Source of the DNA: Hyphomicrobium_A sp963722495
GTDB taxonomy: Bacteria > Pseudomonadota > Alphaproteobacteria > Rhizobiales > Hyphomicrobiaceae
Length of the DNA: 64,000 bases
Assembly (NCBI GenBank): GCA_963722495.1
Contig: CAVRND010000011.1
Location: 392,437 to 456,436, forward strand
Reading direction: 5' to 3'
Below, piece by piece: positions 7,810-16,691 of the stretch. The position numbers and the translations under genes are program-made. Each line of letters starts with the position of its first letter. The stretch's first letter is position 1. The notes below the pieces were generated by a model. It worked only from the letters and a program-made list of their open reading frames with translations, was not told where the DNA came from and searched no databases.

Positions 7810-9505
7810 ATGGCCGGCCTTTCTCGCTCCCTCGAGCACGTCCGCGACCGCTACGACGTCATCGTCGTCGGCTCAGGCTATGGTGGCGGCGTGGCAGCCT
7901 CGCGCTTGTCACGCGCCGGCAAATCGGTGGCGGTACTGGAGCGCGGTCGCGAGGTGGTCACCGGCTCCTTCCCCAACCGCTTCCCCGATCTCAAGAACGA
8001 GATGCAGGTGACGAGCAGGCGCCTGCGCACGGGGCCATCCTCGGCCTTGTACGATGTGCGCCTGGGCGATGACATGCACGTGCTCGTCGGCTGCGGTCTT
8101 GGCGGCGGATCGCTCATCAACGCCGGCGTGGCGCTGCGCCCCGATGCGCGCGTCTTCGCGGACGATCGCTGGCCCGGCCAGGTGACGCAGGACGGATTTC
8201 TCGATGAGGGCTTTCGCCGAGCGACCCGCTGGTTGCAGCCGCAGAGCGATCCGCGCGCCGGCGGCTTCTCGAAATACAAAACGCTCGAGGCAGCCGGTTC
8301 GGCGCTCGGCTACGATATCGTCGCGCCGACAGTGACGGTTAGCTTCGATCCCAATGTGAACGCCGCAGGCATCGAGCAGCCGGGCTGTACGCGATGCGGC
8401 GACTGCTGCGGTGGCTGCAACGTCGGCGCCAAGAATTCCGTTGCCCTCACCTATCTGCCGGACGCCGTGCGTCATGGGGCGGAACTCTTCACGCACGCCG
8501 GCGTGCGCCACATCGTCAAGTCTGCCGACGGTGATTGGGAGGTGCACGTTCGGCGCATGGATACGAACGGCTGTTCGTCGCCCGATATGGTCCTGCGCGC
8601 TTCCATGGTCGTGCTCGGCGCCGGCACGCTCGGTACGACTGAAATCCTGCTCCGTTCGCGCGCCAACGGTCTGCGGATATCGGACCGCATCGGCGAGCGT
8701 TTCTCCGCCAACGGCGACATCATTGCCTTCGGGTACGGCGCCCGCGAAGCCGTCAACGCCGTCGGCGTTGGCTTTCCGGCCAAGATCGAGGGCGCGGAAG
8801 TCGGTGCATCGGTTTCCGGCATGCTGGAGATCGACGACGCGACCAACCTCGCCAACGAGCTGCGCGTGCAGGAAGGCGTGATGCCGTCGGCGCTCGCGCC
8901 CATGCTGCCGGTGCTTGTTCTTACCCAATGGGCGCCTGCTCGGTGCGCTGCAGAGCCTCGTCAACGGCGTCTACAAGGGCCCATTCGCCAAGCTGCAGAC
9001 GTTCTTCGCGGTCTCGCACGACAGCGCCTCCGGGCGCTTCGTGCTCGAGGACGATCGGCTATCGCTCGTGTGGCCGAATGCTAAGGACGAGCCGGTCTAC
9101 GCGCGTCTCGACGCAATGCTCAGCGCGGTCGTCGAAAAATCCGGCGGCAGCTACGTGAAGAACCCTCTGGCGGGTACCGTGATGGGCCACCAGCCGGCGA
9201 CGGCGCATCCGCTCGGTGGCGCCGGCATGGGGCGCGAGCGAGATGACGGCGTGGTGAACCACAAGGGGCAGGTGTTTGACGCGGGGTCCGGCCGTGGCGT
9301 CACCACGGTCCACGAGGGCCTCTATGTCGTTGATGGAGCGGTCATTCCACGTTCGATCGGCGTCAATCCGCTGTTCACGATCACGGCGCTGGCTGAGCGC
9401 ATGCTGCTGCACATGCAGCAGGACTACGGACTGGCCTTCGACGCGGCGCCACTCGCCAGCATGCGCGCAACCCCGCAGGACCTCAGTCCCTTCCTAGCCG
9501 CCTAG
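7810..9505 (+). CDS. FAD-dependent GMC oxidoreductase (cholesterol-oxidase-like), frame broken near 8915
   Basis: About 565 residues when read across one extra base at about 8914-8917 (GTGCTTGTTC). Before the break: Rossmann motif VIVVGSGYGGGVAASRL, GRE, and VGCGLGGGSLINAGVALRP. A cysteine-rich segment follows, CTRCGDCCGGCNVGAKNS, as in several bacterial GMC/cholesterol-oxidase relatives. After the break: FLPNGRLLGALQSLV, then the C-terminal flavin motif HPLGGAGMG, LYVVDGAVIPRSIGVNPLFT and LAERML. It oxidises an alcohol; the substrate is not evident. ATG 7810 is preceded by AGGA. It converges on fdh, with a hairpin between. Confidence 0.82.
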
Positions 9506-9511
9506 CAGGGA

Positions 9512-9539
9512 GAGCCGGATCGTATATCCGACCCGGCTC
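9512..9539. terminator. Hairpin between convergent GMC and fdh genes
   Basis: GAGCCGG (9512-9518) pairs with CCGGCTC (9533-9539) around a 14-base loop. It sits in the 45-base gap between two convergent stop codons, so a bidirectional transcription end is likely. There is no run of T on either side, so intrinsic termination is not certain. Confidence 0.4.
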
Positions 9540-9550
9540 CGCCAATGCGG

Positions 9551-10756
9551 CTAGGCGCTCTTCTTATAGTGCGCAGCGCTCTCCAAACCTTTAGTCGCAT
9601 CGCCGGCGCTATAGGAATGCGCGCCGGTTCCGGCGAGCTTGCCCTTGTCGACAATCAGGTACTCGGTGCGGATAGGCTTTTTGTCGAAGTAGTTCTCGAG
9701 AATCTCGCGCGTGCCGGCCGCATAGCGCGCCTGCGCGGAGAGCGAGGAGCCCGAGATGTGCGGCGTCATGCCGTGATGCGGCATGGTGCGCCACGGATGA
9801 TCTTTTGGTGCCGGCTGCGGGAACCATACGTCGCCTGCGTAGCCCGCCAGCTGCCCGCTTTCGAGGGCGCGCACGACGGCGTCACGATCGACGATTTTGC
9901 CGCGCGCCGTATTGATGAGATACGAGCCGCGTTTCATTTTCGCGATTAGCTTGTCGTTGAACATGCCCTCGGTCTCGGGATGCAGCGGGGCATTGATCGT
10001 GATGACGTCGCACACCTTCACCATGGACTCGACGTCCTTGTGATAGGTGAGCCCGAGCTCCTTCTCGACCTTTTCCGGCAGCCGGTGCTTGTCGGTGTAG
10101 TGAAGTTTGACGTCGAAGGGTTTCAATCGCCGCAGCACCGCCAGGCCGATGCGCCCGGCCGCCACGGTGCCGACGTTCATGCCTTCCAGATCGTACGAGC
10201 GCTCGACGCAATCGGCGATGTTCCAACCGCCCTTCTTCACCCACTCATAGGATGGGAGATAGTTGCGCACGAGCGACAGGATCATCATCACCACGTGCTC
10301 GGCGACGCTGATCGAGTTGCTGAAGGTTATCTCGGCGACAGTGATGCCCTTGTCCATCGCCCCCTGCAGATCGATGTGGTCGGAGCCGATGCCGGCGGTG
10401 ATGGCGAGCTTCAGGTTCTTGGCCTTGGCGAGGCGTTCCTTGGTGAGGTAGGCCGGCCAGAACGGCTGCGAGATGACGACGTCAGCATCGGGGAGCTCGC
10501 GCTCGAACACGGAATTGGGGCCGTCCTTGTCGGACGTCACGACGAACGTATGGCCCTGACTTTCGAGATACTTCCTCAGCCCCAGCTCACCAGAAACGCT
10601 GCCCAGCAGCTGGCCCGGTTTGAAGTCGATCGATTTTGGCGTCGGAACCGTCTGCCCATCGGGATATTTATCCAGCTTGGGCACGTCGTCGCGAGCGTAC
10701 GTCTTGGGATATCCGTCGACCGGATCGGGGTAGAGAACGGCAAGTATCTTGGCCAT
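9551..10756 (-). CDS. fdh: NAD-dependent formate dehydrogenase
   Basis: 401 residues, matching the length of the metal-free formate dehydrogenases of methylotrophs. It oxidises formate to CO2 with NAD, the last energy step of C1 oxidation. The coenzyme fold shows VGTVAAGRIGLAVLRRLKPF, and Asp in YTDKHRLPE (D222) indicates NAD preference. Expected active-site residues are present: N147 in FSNSIS, R285 in NTARGK, Q314 in WFPQPAP and H333 in TPHISG, each one residue beyond the Pseudomonas sp. 101 numbering. A strong GGAGGAAA lies before the ATG. It is a single-gene unit on the minus strand. Confidence 0.95.
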   Translation of the reverse strand: MAKILAVLYPDPVDGYPKTYARDDVPKLDKYPDGQTVPTPKSIDFKPGQLLGSVSGELGLRKYLESQGHTFVVTSDKDGPNSVFERELPDADVVISQPFWPAYLTKERLAKAKNLKLAITAGIGSDHIDLQGAMDKGITVAEITFSNSISVAEHVVMMILSLVRNYLPSYEWVKKGGWNIADCVERSYDLEGMNVGTVAAGRIGLAVLRRLKPFDVKLHYTDKHRLPEKVEKELGLTYHKDVESMVKVCDVITINAPLHPETEGMFNDKLIAKMKRGSYLINTARGKIVDRDAVVRALESGQLAGYAGDVWFPQPAPKDHPWRTMPHHGMTPHISGSSLSAQARYAAGTREILENYFDKKPIRTEYLIVDKGKLAGTGAHSYSAGDATKGLESAAHYKKSA

Positions 10757-10989
10757 GAGTGCTTTCCTCCGGGGTTGGATCGTGAGGAAACGTCTCGGTT
10801 TGCTGGCGGCTTCTGTCGTCGGCTGGCTAGGAGGCGCTTCCGTAGCTGTGCGGCGGTCGGAATTGGCCGGGGCACGGTAATCGCAGGCTCTTCCCTGGCG
10901 TAAAGGTAGTTAGCCGGCCGGCGTAAACAAGATTGCCGGCGTTCGTGAATTACTCTGAAAGTCAGCGTTTGTTGCGTTTAACGGCAGGT

Positions 10990-11901
10990 TTATCCGCCGT
11001 GTAGAGCGGCTTTGAAGAAGTCGAGCTGGGCCCTGCTCGAGCGCTCGAACCACTCGCCCAGATAGATGTCGAAGTGGCCGATGGGCAGCGAGACGAGACG
11101 AGCCTTATCGCCCATGAGCTCGGCTGTTTTGCTGGCGGCCTCGGTCGACACGACGGTGTCCTTCTCGCATGCGATGAGTAGCGCCGGACATTTCACTCCC
11201 CGCGCATAACGGATCGGCCGATAGAACGGGAGCCGCAAGAAGAGGCGTGCGGCAACCTGGTTGCGCCAGCCCGGCGGCACGATCGCCTTCAATCCATCGT
11301 ACGCGTCCGCCGTCGGCATGGCGGCGAGCTGCCCCGCCGGTGCAACGAGCGGCACATAGTACGGTGCCAGCCCGAACGCGGCGCGCACGCTGTCGTAGAT
11401 GGATGCCGCTGCGAGGCGGGCAATCTTGCCGAACCCAACCTGCTTGCGAACCTTGCGCGCGCTCGCATGTCCGTCGAGCATGGGGCATTGAGCCGACACG
11501 GCGGCGATACGGTTATCGCGCGCCGCGGCGACGATGACGTGTCCGCCCGACAGTGAGCATCCCCACAGGCCGATGCGGTCGGCGTCGACGCCCGGCAGAG
11601 TGCGGGCGAACGCTATGGCGGACTTCCAGTCTTCGAGCTGGCACGGGATGGAGACGAGCTGACGCGGCTCGCCGTCGCTGTCGCCGAGGTAGCGATAGTC
11701 GAACAGCACGACGTAAAAGCCAGCGGCCGAAAAGCGCTCGGCGTAAGGCTCAAGCGAAGCATCGCGGGTGCCGCTCAGTCCATGCGCCATGACGATGCAC
11801 GGCACCGGCCGGCGCACGCTCTCGTCCGGCACGTAGACCCAGGCACGGCACGTGACGCCTCCGCTGAGAAATGTGGCATCGCGGCGAAGTGCGGAGGTCA
11901 T
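10990..11901 (-). CDS. Alpha/beta hydrolase (X-Pro dipeptidyl-peptidase S15-like)
   Basis: 303 residues from ATG 11899-11901, preceded by GAGGG; a longer frame to 11964 adds an Arg-rich stretch without an SD. Features of the fold are visible: oxyanion region VMAHGLSGTRDAS, nucleophile elbow WGCSLSGG (Ser in GCSLSG), the acid Asp in ACEKDTVVS, and His in LPIGHFDIY near the C terminus. Such proteins hydrolyse esters or acyl bonds; the substrate is unknown. No operon partner is seen. Confidence 0.78.
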   Translation of the reverse strand: MTSALRRDATFLSGGVTCRAWVYVPDESVRRPVPCIVMAHGLSGTRDASLEPYAERFSAAGFYVVLFDYRYLGDSDGEPRQLVSIPCQLEDWKSAIAFARTLPGVDADRIGLWGCSLSGGHVIVAAARDNRIAAVSAQCPMLDGHASARKVRKQVGFGKIARLAAASIYDSVRAAFGLAPYYVPLVAPAGQLAAMPTADAYDGLKAIVPPGWRNQVAARLFLRLPFYRPIRYARGVKCPALLIACEKDTVVSTEAASKTAELMGDKARLVSLPIGHFDIYLGEWFERSSRAQLDFFKAALHGG

Positions 11902-12086
11902 GCGTCCCTCGAGGGGGCGTGGCGGCCAGCTTCTTTCGGGCTGTCTACGTTGGCGGCTGCTCATGGCGTTACGTTGTTGAAGGTGAGTCCCGCACTATTG
12001 CCGGCAGCAACCTTCGCCGCTGTTCCTTAAAGAACAGCGCGCATCGAACGTCGTTTTTGAATGCTTCGCCTGACGATCAGGCCGGG

Positions 12087-12479
12087 TCAGTGAAGGCCCG
12101 GCATTGGCTTGCGAATGCGGAGAAGATTGATCGGCTTTGCCGCTGCGCGGGCCGGAGTTGCTGGGGTCTGGGTTGCTGGCTGGGTGGTGGAGTTGCGCCG
12201 CCGCAGCGACCACCACTTACGCACCCGCGGCGATGGCGTTCGGCTGGCTTCCAGGAATGCGACAACCGCCCGTACGTGACCGATGAATTGTTCGCGGTCC
12301 GCTTCGCCTACGGTGTCACCTGCCAGCTTCAGATCCCGCCAGCGGCCCATCCAAATGCCCGGAAGCTGGTCGATCCACCGATTGACAGCCGACACTTGCC
12401 AGAAGTCTTCATCGCTTCTTTGCGCTTCATCGAGCGCCACCCGCAACGCCGCAATTACCGCGTCGATATCGGCCGCCAT
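12087..12479 (-). CDS. Small hypothetical protein
   Basis: 131 residues from MAADIDAVIAALRVALDEA (the frame opens four codons earlier). The first ~90 residues have a balanced, mostly helical composition with several Trp (FWQVSAVNRWIDQLPGIWMG) and look like a real coding region. The last ~40 are basic and Pro/Thr/Ala rich (TTQPATQTPATPARAA). No family is recognised. The opposing frame (11871-12701) has a poor, Cys/Arg-rich composition and was rejected. Confidence 0.5.
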   Translation of the reverse strand: MAADIDAVIAALRVALDEAQRSDEDFWQVSAVNRWIDQLPGIWMGRWRDLKLAGDTVGEADREQFIGHVRAVVAFLEASRTPSPRVRKWWSLRRRNSTTQPATQTPATPARAAAKPINLLRIRKPMPGLH

Positions 12480-12780
12480 TACGCCCTCCACACGCGACTG
12501 TCCCAGGCAGCTACTCTAGCGGCTTTCCAGCGTCCGTACACCTTCGCACTAGAGACGTGCCGCGATCTGGCGGCCGATGCAGCGCCTTCGCGCGGGAAAA
12601 CGGCGGGTTTTCCGAGCGGTGTCGGCATGTGCTGCCAGCGTTCCAAACGCTGCGCGACGTTGGCCAGTTCGCGGTCGAAGGCGCGACGGTCCGCAACTTG
12701 ATTTACTTCCGGGCTGTCGTTAACGGCCCGCTCCCGGCTATTGTGCTGGGCCGCCGGGCTTGCCGGAGTGGGGGAGAGCG
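12480..12780. other. Intergenic stretch with no recognisable gene
   Basis: Between the hypothetical gene (minus) and the LprI-like gene (plus). Open frames here are short and of unlikely composition. It probably holds the promoters of both flanking genes; no clear motif was identified. Confidence 0.4.
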
Positions 12781-13194
12781 ATGAAATCTCTGAGTTCGGC
12801 CGGCCTGGCGATGCTGTTGCTGCTCGCCGCCCCGTGCGCGACCGCTCGCGCCGAGGACAAGGTCGAGGAGATCCAGCGTCAGTGCGGGCAGGAATATGCC
12901 GACCCGTTCGCCCTCGCCAAGTGTCTCTCGGCTGAGGAGAAGGACTACGGCAGGCGCCTTGCGGCGGCTTACAAGAAGGTCGCCGAGTTGCAGACGCCGG
13001 AGGCTAAGAAGATCCTCGTCGAGGCGCAGCGGTCCTGGCTCGCCTATCAGGAAAAGAACTGCGCGTTCCACAAGAGCACGCTGTCGTTCGAAGGCGGCGA
13101 GAATGGCGACGCCGCTGCAGCGCAGTGCATGCTGCGGACGACCATGCAGCGGCTAGCCGAGCTTGAGGCATTGCTCCCCAACCTCGAGAACTGA
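12781..13194 (+). CDS. LprI-like (DUF1311) periplasmic protein
   Basis: 137 residues starting MKSLSSAGLAMLLLLAAP, a clear signal peptide cleaved near ARAE. The mature part has the DUF1311/LprI pattern: conserved cysteines (QRQCGQ, AKCLSAE, KNCAFH, AQCMLR), LAAAYKKV, and AQRSWLAYQEKNC. Members include an inhibitor of lysozyme; many are uncharacterised. GGGGGAGAG precedes the ATG, which is why it is preferred over the TTG at 12760. Confidence 0.82.
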   Translation: MKSLSSAGLAMLLLLAAPCATARAEDKVEEIQRQCGQEYADPFALAKCLSAEEKDYGRRLAAAYKKVAELQTPEAKKILVEAQRSWLAYQEKNCAFHKSTLSFEGGENGDAAAAQCMLRTTMQRLAELEALLPNLEN

Positions 13195-13224
13195 CGCGGC
13201 GCCAGCGATAGGGCCGGTTTCCCG

Positions 13225-13407
13225 CTACGGCTTTTGCTGCGCGTCGCCGCGTTTGGTCAGCTTTTGGCCCTGGTCGCGCAGTTGCGCCTCCTCTTGCTCC
13301 TCAAGGTTGGCAAGAGCGTCGATCTGAGACCATTGCAAGGGGCGGCGGGTCACGGCCGCAAATATGCGGCGGAGGTGCTCACCAATGAATTTGGATGATG
13401 ATTCCAT
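13225..13407 (-). CDS. Possible small protein (60 residues)
   Basis: MESSSKFIGEHLRRIFAAVT then a Gln/Glu-rich amphipathic helix (ALANLEEQEEAQLRDQGQKL). The composition is plausible for a short cytosolic protein and it lies in a 324-base gap (13195-13518) with no other candidate, but no SD precedes the start and no family is recognised. It could be a chance frame. Confidence 0.3.
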   Translation of the reverse strand: MESSSKFIGEHLRRIFAAVTRRPLQWSQIDALANLEEQEEAQLRDQGQKLTKRGDAQQKP

Positions 13408-13518
13408 CCAGCCAAACGGCGGGCTGGGAAGTTGGTTCCTGCGGACTCAAAGCCTTAGCGCATATTCCCACGCGAACGGTGGCAAGGCGGCTCTCTCCAA
13501 TCGCCCAGCCGCGGCCGT

Positions 13519-14293
13519 TCATTTGTCAACAAAGGCCTTCTCGATAACGAAGTCGCCGGGCTCGCCCATGTTCCCCTCCCCGAAGCCGAGCGTGAGGAGG
13601 AACTGCTTCAGCTGACCAAGCATGTCGGGGCTGCCGCACAGCATGGCGCGGTCGTGCTCTCGCGATACCTGAGGCAGCGCCAGCTCGCCGAAGAACAACG
13701 GCGACGCCATGAGCTCGGTGATGCGACCGCGGTTGCGAAACGGCTCGCGCGTGACAGTCGGATAGTAGATCAGCTTATCGCGGATCTGTTCGCCGATGTA
13801 CTCGTCGGTCGGCAGCTCGCGCATGATCCGCTCACCGTAGGCAAGCTCCGGGATGATGCGGCAGCCGTGCACGAGCACGACCTTCTCGTAGCGCTCGTAT
13901 ACTTCCGGATCGCGGATGATGCTCATGAACGGCGCCAGCCCCGTGCCGGTGCCGAGCAGATAGAGGTTCCGCCCCGGCCGAAGGTTGGCAAGGATGAGCG
14001 TGCCCGTCGGCTTCTTGCCGACGAGGATCGTATCGCCTTCCTTGATGTGCTGCAGGCGCGAAGTCAGAGCACCGTCGGCTACCTTGATGCTGAGGAATTC
14101 AAGGAAATCGTCGTAGGCGGCGCTGACGACGCTGTATGCGCGAAGTCAGCGGACGCCCGTCGATCTCGAGGCCCATCATCACGAACTGCCCGCTTTCAAA
14201 ACGCAGACTGGGACTGCGCGTCGCCGTGAAGCTGAACAGGGTGTCGGTCCAGTGCCGTACGGAAAGAACGGCTTCGTTGGTGAAGGCTGCCAT
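13519..14293 (-). CDS. fpr: Ferredoxin/flavodoxin-NADP+ reductase, frame broken near 14143
   Basis: About 257 residues once one extra base in the AA pair at 14143-14144 is ignored. The N terminus AAFTNEAVLSVRHWTDTLFS is followed by FESGQFVMMGLEIDGRPL, then the FAD motif RAYSVVSA just after the break, then NLYLLGTGTGLAPFMSIIRD (NADP binding) and MLCGSPDM. The C terminus ends FVIEKAFVDK, the usual Fpr pattern. It transfers electrons between NADPH and ferredoxin or flavodoxin. It lies 15 bases downstream of the molybdopterin oxidoreductase, which suggests an operon in which Fpr supplies or removes electrons. Confidence 0.87.
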
Positions 14294-14308
14294 AGGTCTC
14301 TTGCGCTG

Positions 14309-16436
14309 CTAATTCGATAACGTGACTTCTACGAGGTTGTCGGAGAACGAGGGAGCGTGTCCCATGTCCGTGAACTCCGCCGAACTTATGCTATTGACCG
14401 TCCCTTCGTTCAACTGCCGCCAATAGCCCAGGGTGGCGACGACGATACCGGGGTTAACGTCGTCGGTGATGCGAGCGACCCCTTTGAAGGCCCCTCGCCC
14501 ATTTGCGACCTGAACACGATCGCCGTCGACGATCCCGCGCTGGAGAGCGTCGGCTTGGTTGATCATAACGAACTGCTCGCCCTGACCTTTGATCTTGTGG
14601 TCCATGTTGGCGTAGCAGGAGTTGAGGAAGCCGTGGCTCTTGGGCGAGACGATGTTGAGCGGATACTTCTTCGCCAACTCCGGGCTGTTGGTGTGGGATT
14701 CGCGCGGGCCGACGTAGTCGGGTAACGGATCGAGCGCTTCACCGGGCTGGAAACCCTCGTACATCTGCCGGAACGGCCCGGCGACGAAATTCTTGGCGCC
14801 GGCGACGAGGAACTCGCATTTCCCCGACGGCGTCGGGAAATTGCCCTCCTTATGGCGCGACCGGTCGTCCGGCGTGCCGACCTTGAGACGAGCGAAGCCG
14901 TGCTCGCGCAGGTAGGCAAGGTCGATGCCCTCGCAGGCTGGCGCGTTCCAGTCGACGTAGTGCTCGAGACATTCGGAGTCCGTCCATTTGAAGTTCTCTT
15001 CCTCATAGCCCATGCGCTTGGCCAACTGCCGGAAGATCTCGTTGTTGGGAATCGCCTCGCCGGGCGAGTCCGCGCACTTGGCGTTGTAAGTCAGATAGAG
15101 GTGGCCCCAGGACAGGATCATGTCCTCCATCTCGGCACCCATCGAGGCCGGCAGCACGATATCGGCGTAGGAGGCGGTGTCGGAGATGAAGTGCTCGGCG
15201 GAGACCATGAACAGGTCATCGCGCATCAGGCCCTGTACGATCTTGTCCGTCTCGGGGGCCTGCGTGACCGGATTGGAGTTCCAGCACATCATCGATTTGA
15301 TCGGCGGATCGAGCGGCATCTCGCCGGTCAGTGCGCGCCCGATCTGCAAGTTGTTGATGACGCGCGTGCCCTCGGGGATGAAGTCGGGACGACAGATGAC
15401 ATCGAACTTGTAAGGGTGTTCCCACACCGGGAACTGCGTGACGCCGCCGCCGACGTGGCGCCACGCGCCGGTGAGCGCGGGAATGCAGGTGACGGCGCGG
15501 ATCGTCTGTCCACCGCCGTAGTGCCGCTCCAGCGCCACGCCCATGCGGATCGCTGCCGGCTGCGCGGTGGCGATCTCGTAGGCGAGCTTGCGGATGTCCG
15601 CGGCCGGCACGCCGGTTATCTCGGCGGCCCACTCCGGCGTGCGCGTTGAAGCGCGCTCTTTCAGCTCCTCGAAGCCGAGCGTGTACTTCGTCGACGTACT
15701 CCCGGTCGACCAGGCCCTGCTCGATGATCGAGTTGATGATCGCCATGGCGAGCGCGCCGTCGGTGCCGGGCTTCGGGCAGATGTGCCAGTCCGCACCCTT
15801 CGCCGTCCGCGAAGCGTAGGCGTCGATGACGACGACCTTGGCGCCGAGCTTCTGGGCGTCCTTGACGATCGCCCAGTGGTGCAGGTTGGTGCTGACGCTG
15901 TTGCAGGCCCAAATGACAATGTACTTGGAGTGGATGTAGCTCTCGGGGTCGAGCCCTGCCGTCGGCCCGACCGTCAGCAGCCAGGCGGTGCACGAGCCCT
16001 CGCCGCAGAAGGTGCGCTCGCACACCGTGGCGCCCATGCGATTGAAGAAGGCATCGCCGCCGTTCAATCCGTGCACCAGACCCTGATGGCCGAGATAGCT
16101 GTAGGGGATGATTGCCTGCGGCCCGTACTCGGCGATGATGGCTTTCCAGCGCGTGGCGATTTCGCTCAGCGCCTCGTCCCAGGTGATGCGTTCGAACTGC
16201 TTGGAGCCCTTGGGGCCGACGCGGCGGAGCGGATAGAGCAGGCGGTCCGGGTGGTAGTGACGCTTCTCATAGTCCTTGAGCTTCACGCACAGGCCGCCGC
16301 GCGTCATTGGATGATCGGGGTTGCCCCTGACCCCCTTCAGCACACCGCCTTGAACCTCAAACAGCATCGAGCAGGTGTCGGGGCAGTCATGCGGACAGCC
16401 GCCGAAGAACGTCTCGATCTTGACCTGCTCGTTCAT
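14309..16436 (-). CDS. Molybdopterin oxidoreductase with 4Fe-4S motif, frame broken near 15687
   Basis: About 708 residues from ATG 16434-16436 (SD GGGAG). The N terminus has CPHDCPDTC with a later GGLCVKLKDY, the 4Fe-4S site of the DMSO reductase superfamily. FERITWDEAL, TFCGEGSCTAW and GTDGALAMAI are molybdopterin-binding segments. One extra base at about 15687 separates REYVDE from YTLGFEELKER. After it come CIPALTGAWRHVGGGV, MMCWNSNPVTQAP and the C-terminal MopB-binding domain (MINQADALQRGIVDGDRVQV). The substrate is unknown; it is a formate-dehydrogenase/polysulfide-reductase-type catalytic subunit. No membrane anchor or Tat signal is seen, so it is cytosolic, paired with fpr. Confidence 0.82.
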
Positions 16437-16565
16437 GCGCTTTCTCCCACCATTGTCGGCGCGCTGCGCCAGCCGGGGCGCAAACTTGGCCGAACTGACG
16501 CGCGTCAACCCGTACATCAGCCTGAACTTTGGCGGGACGTAAGAGCCAAACGCGCGGTGTTGCTT

Positions 16566-16659
16566 GGTGCCAAGGTGGATTTGCTGCGCATTGGCACCAC
16601 GCGAGCTCACGCTCTTGGACCTAACGGAATATCGGAGGTACCGTTATCGGTGGTGCCAA
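16566..16659. promoter_or_regulatory. Three copies of TGGTGCCAA in a divergent promoter region
   Basis: The 255-base gap between the molybdopterin gene (minus) and the MocR-type regulator (plus) has the 9-mer TGGTGCCAA at 16566-16574 and 16651-16659, and its complement TTGGCACCA at 16592-16600. GntR/MocR regulators usually bind short repeated sites next to their own gene, so these are candidate operators controlling both genes. This is inference from position and repetition. Confidence 0.5.
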
Positions 16660-16691
16660 GAAGGTGACCACAACCTTGGCGAGGCTCGCGC

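Noticed and set aside
11871..12701. A 276-codon + strand frame opposite the small hypothetical gene
   Set aside because: Cys/Arg-rich composition and no motif; the minus-strand frame 12087-12479 looks more protein-like.
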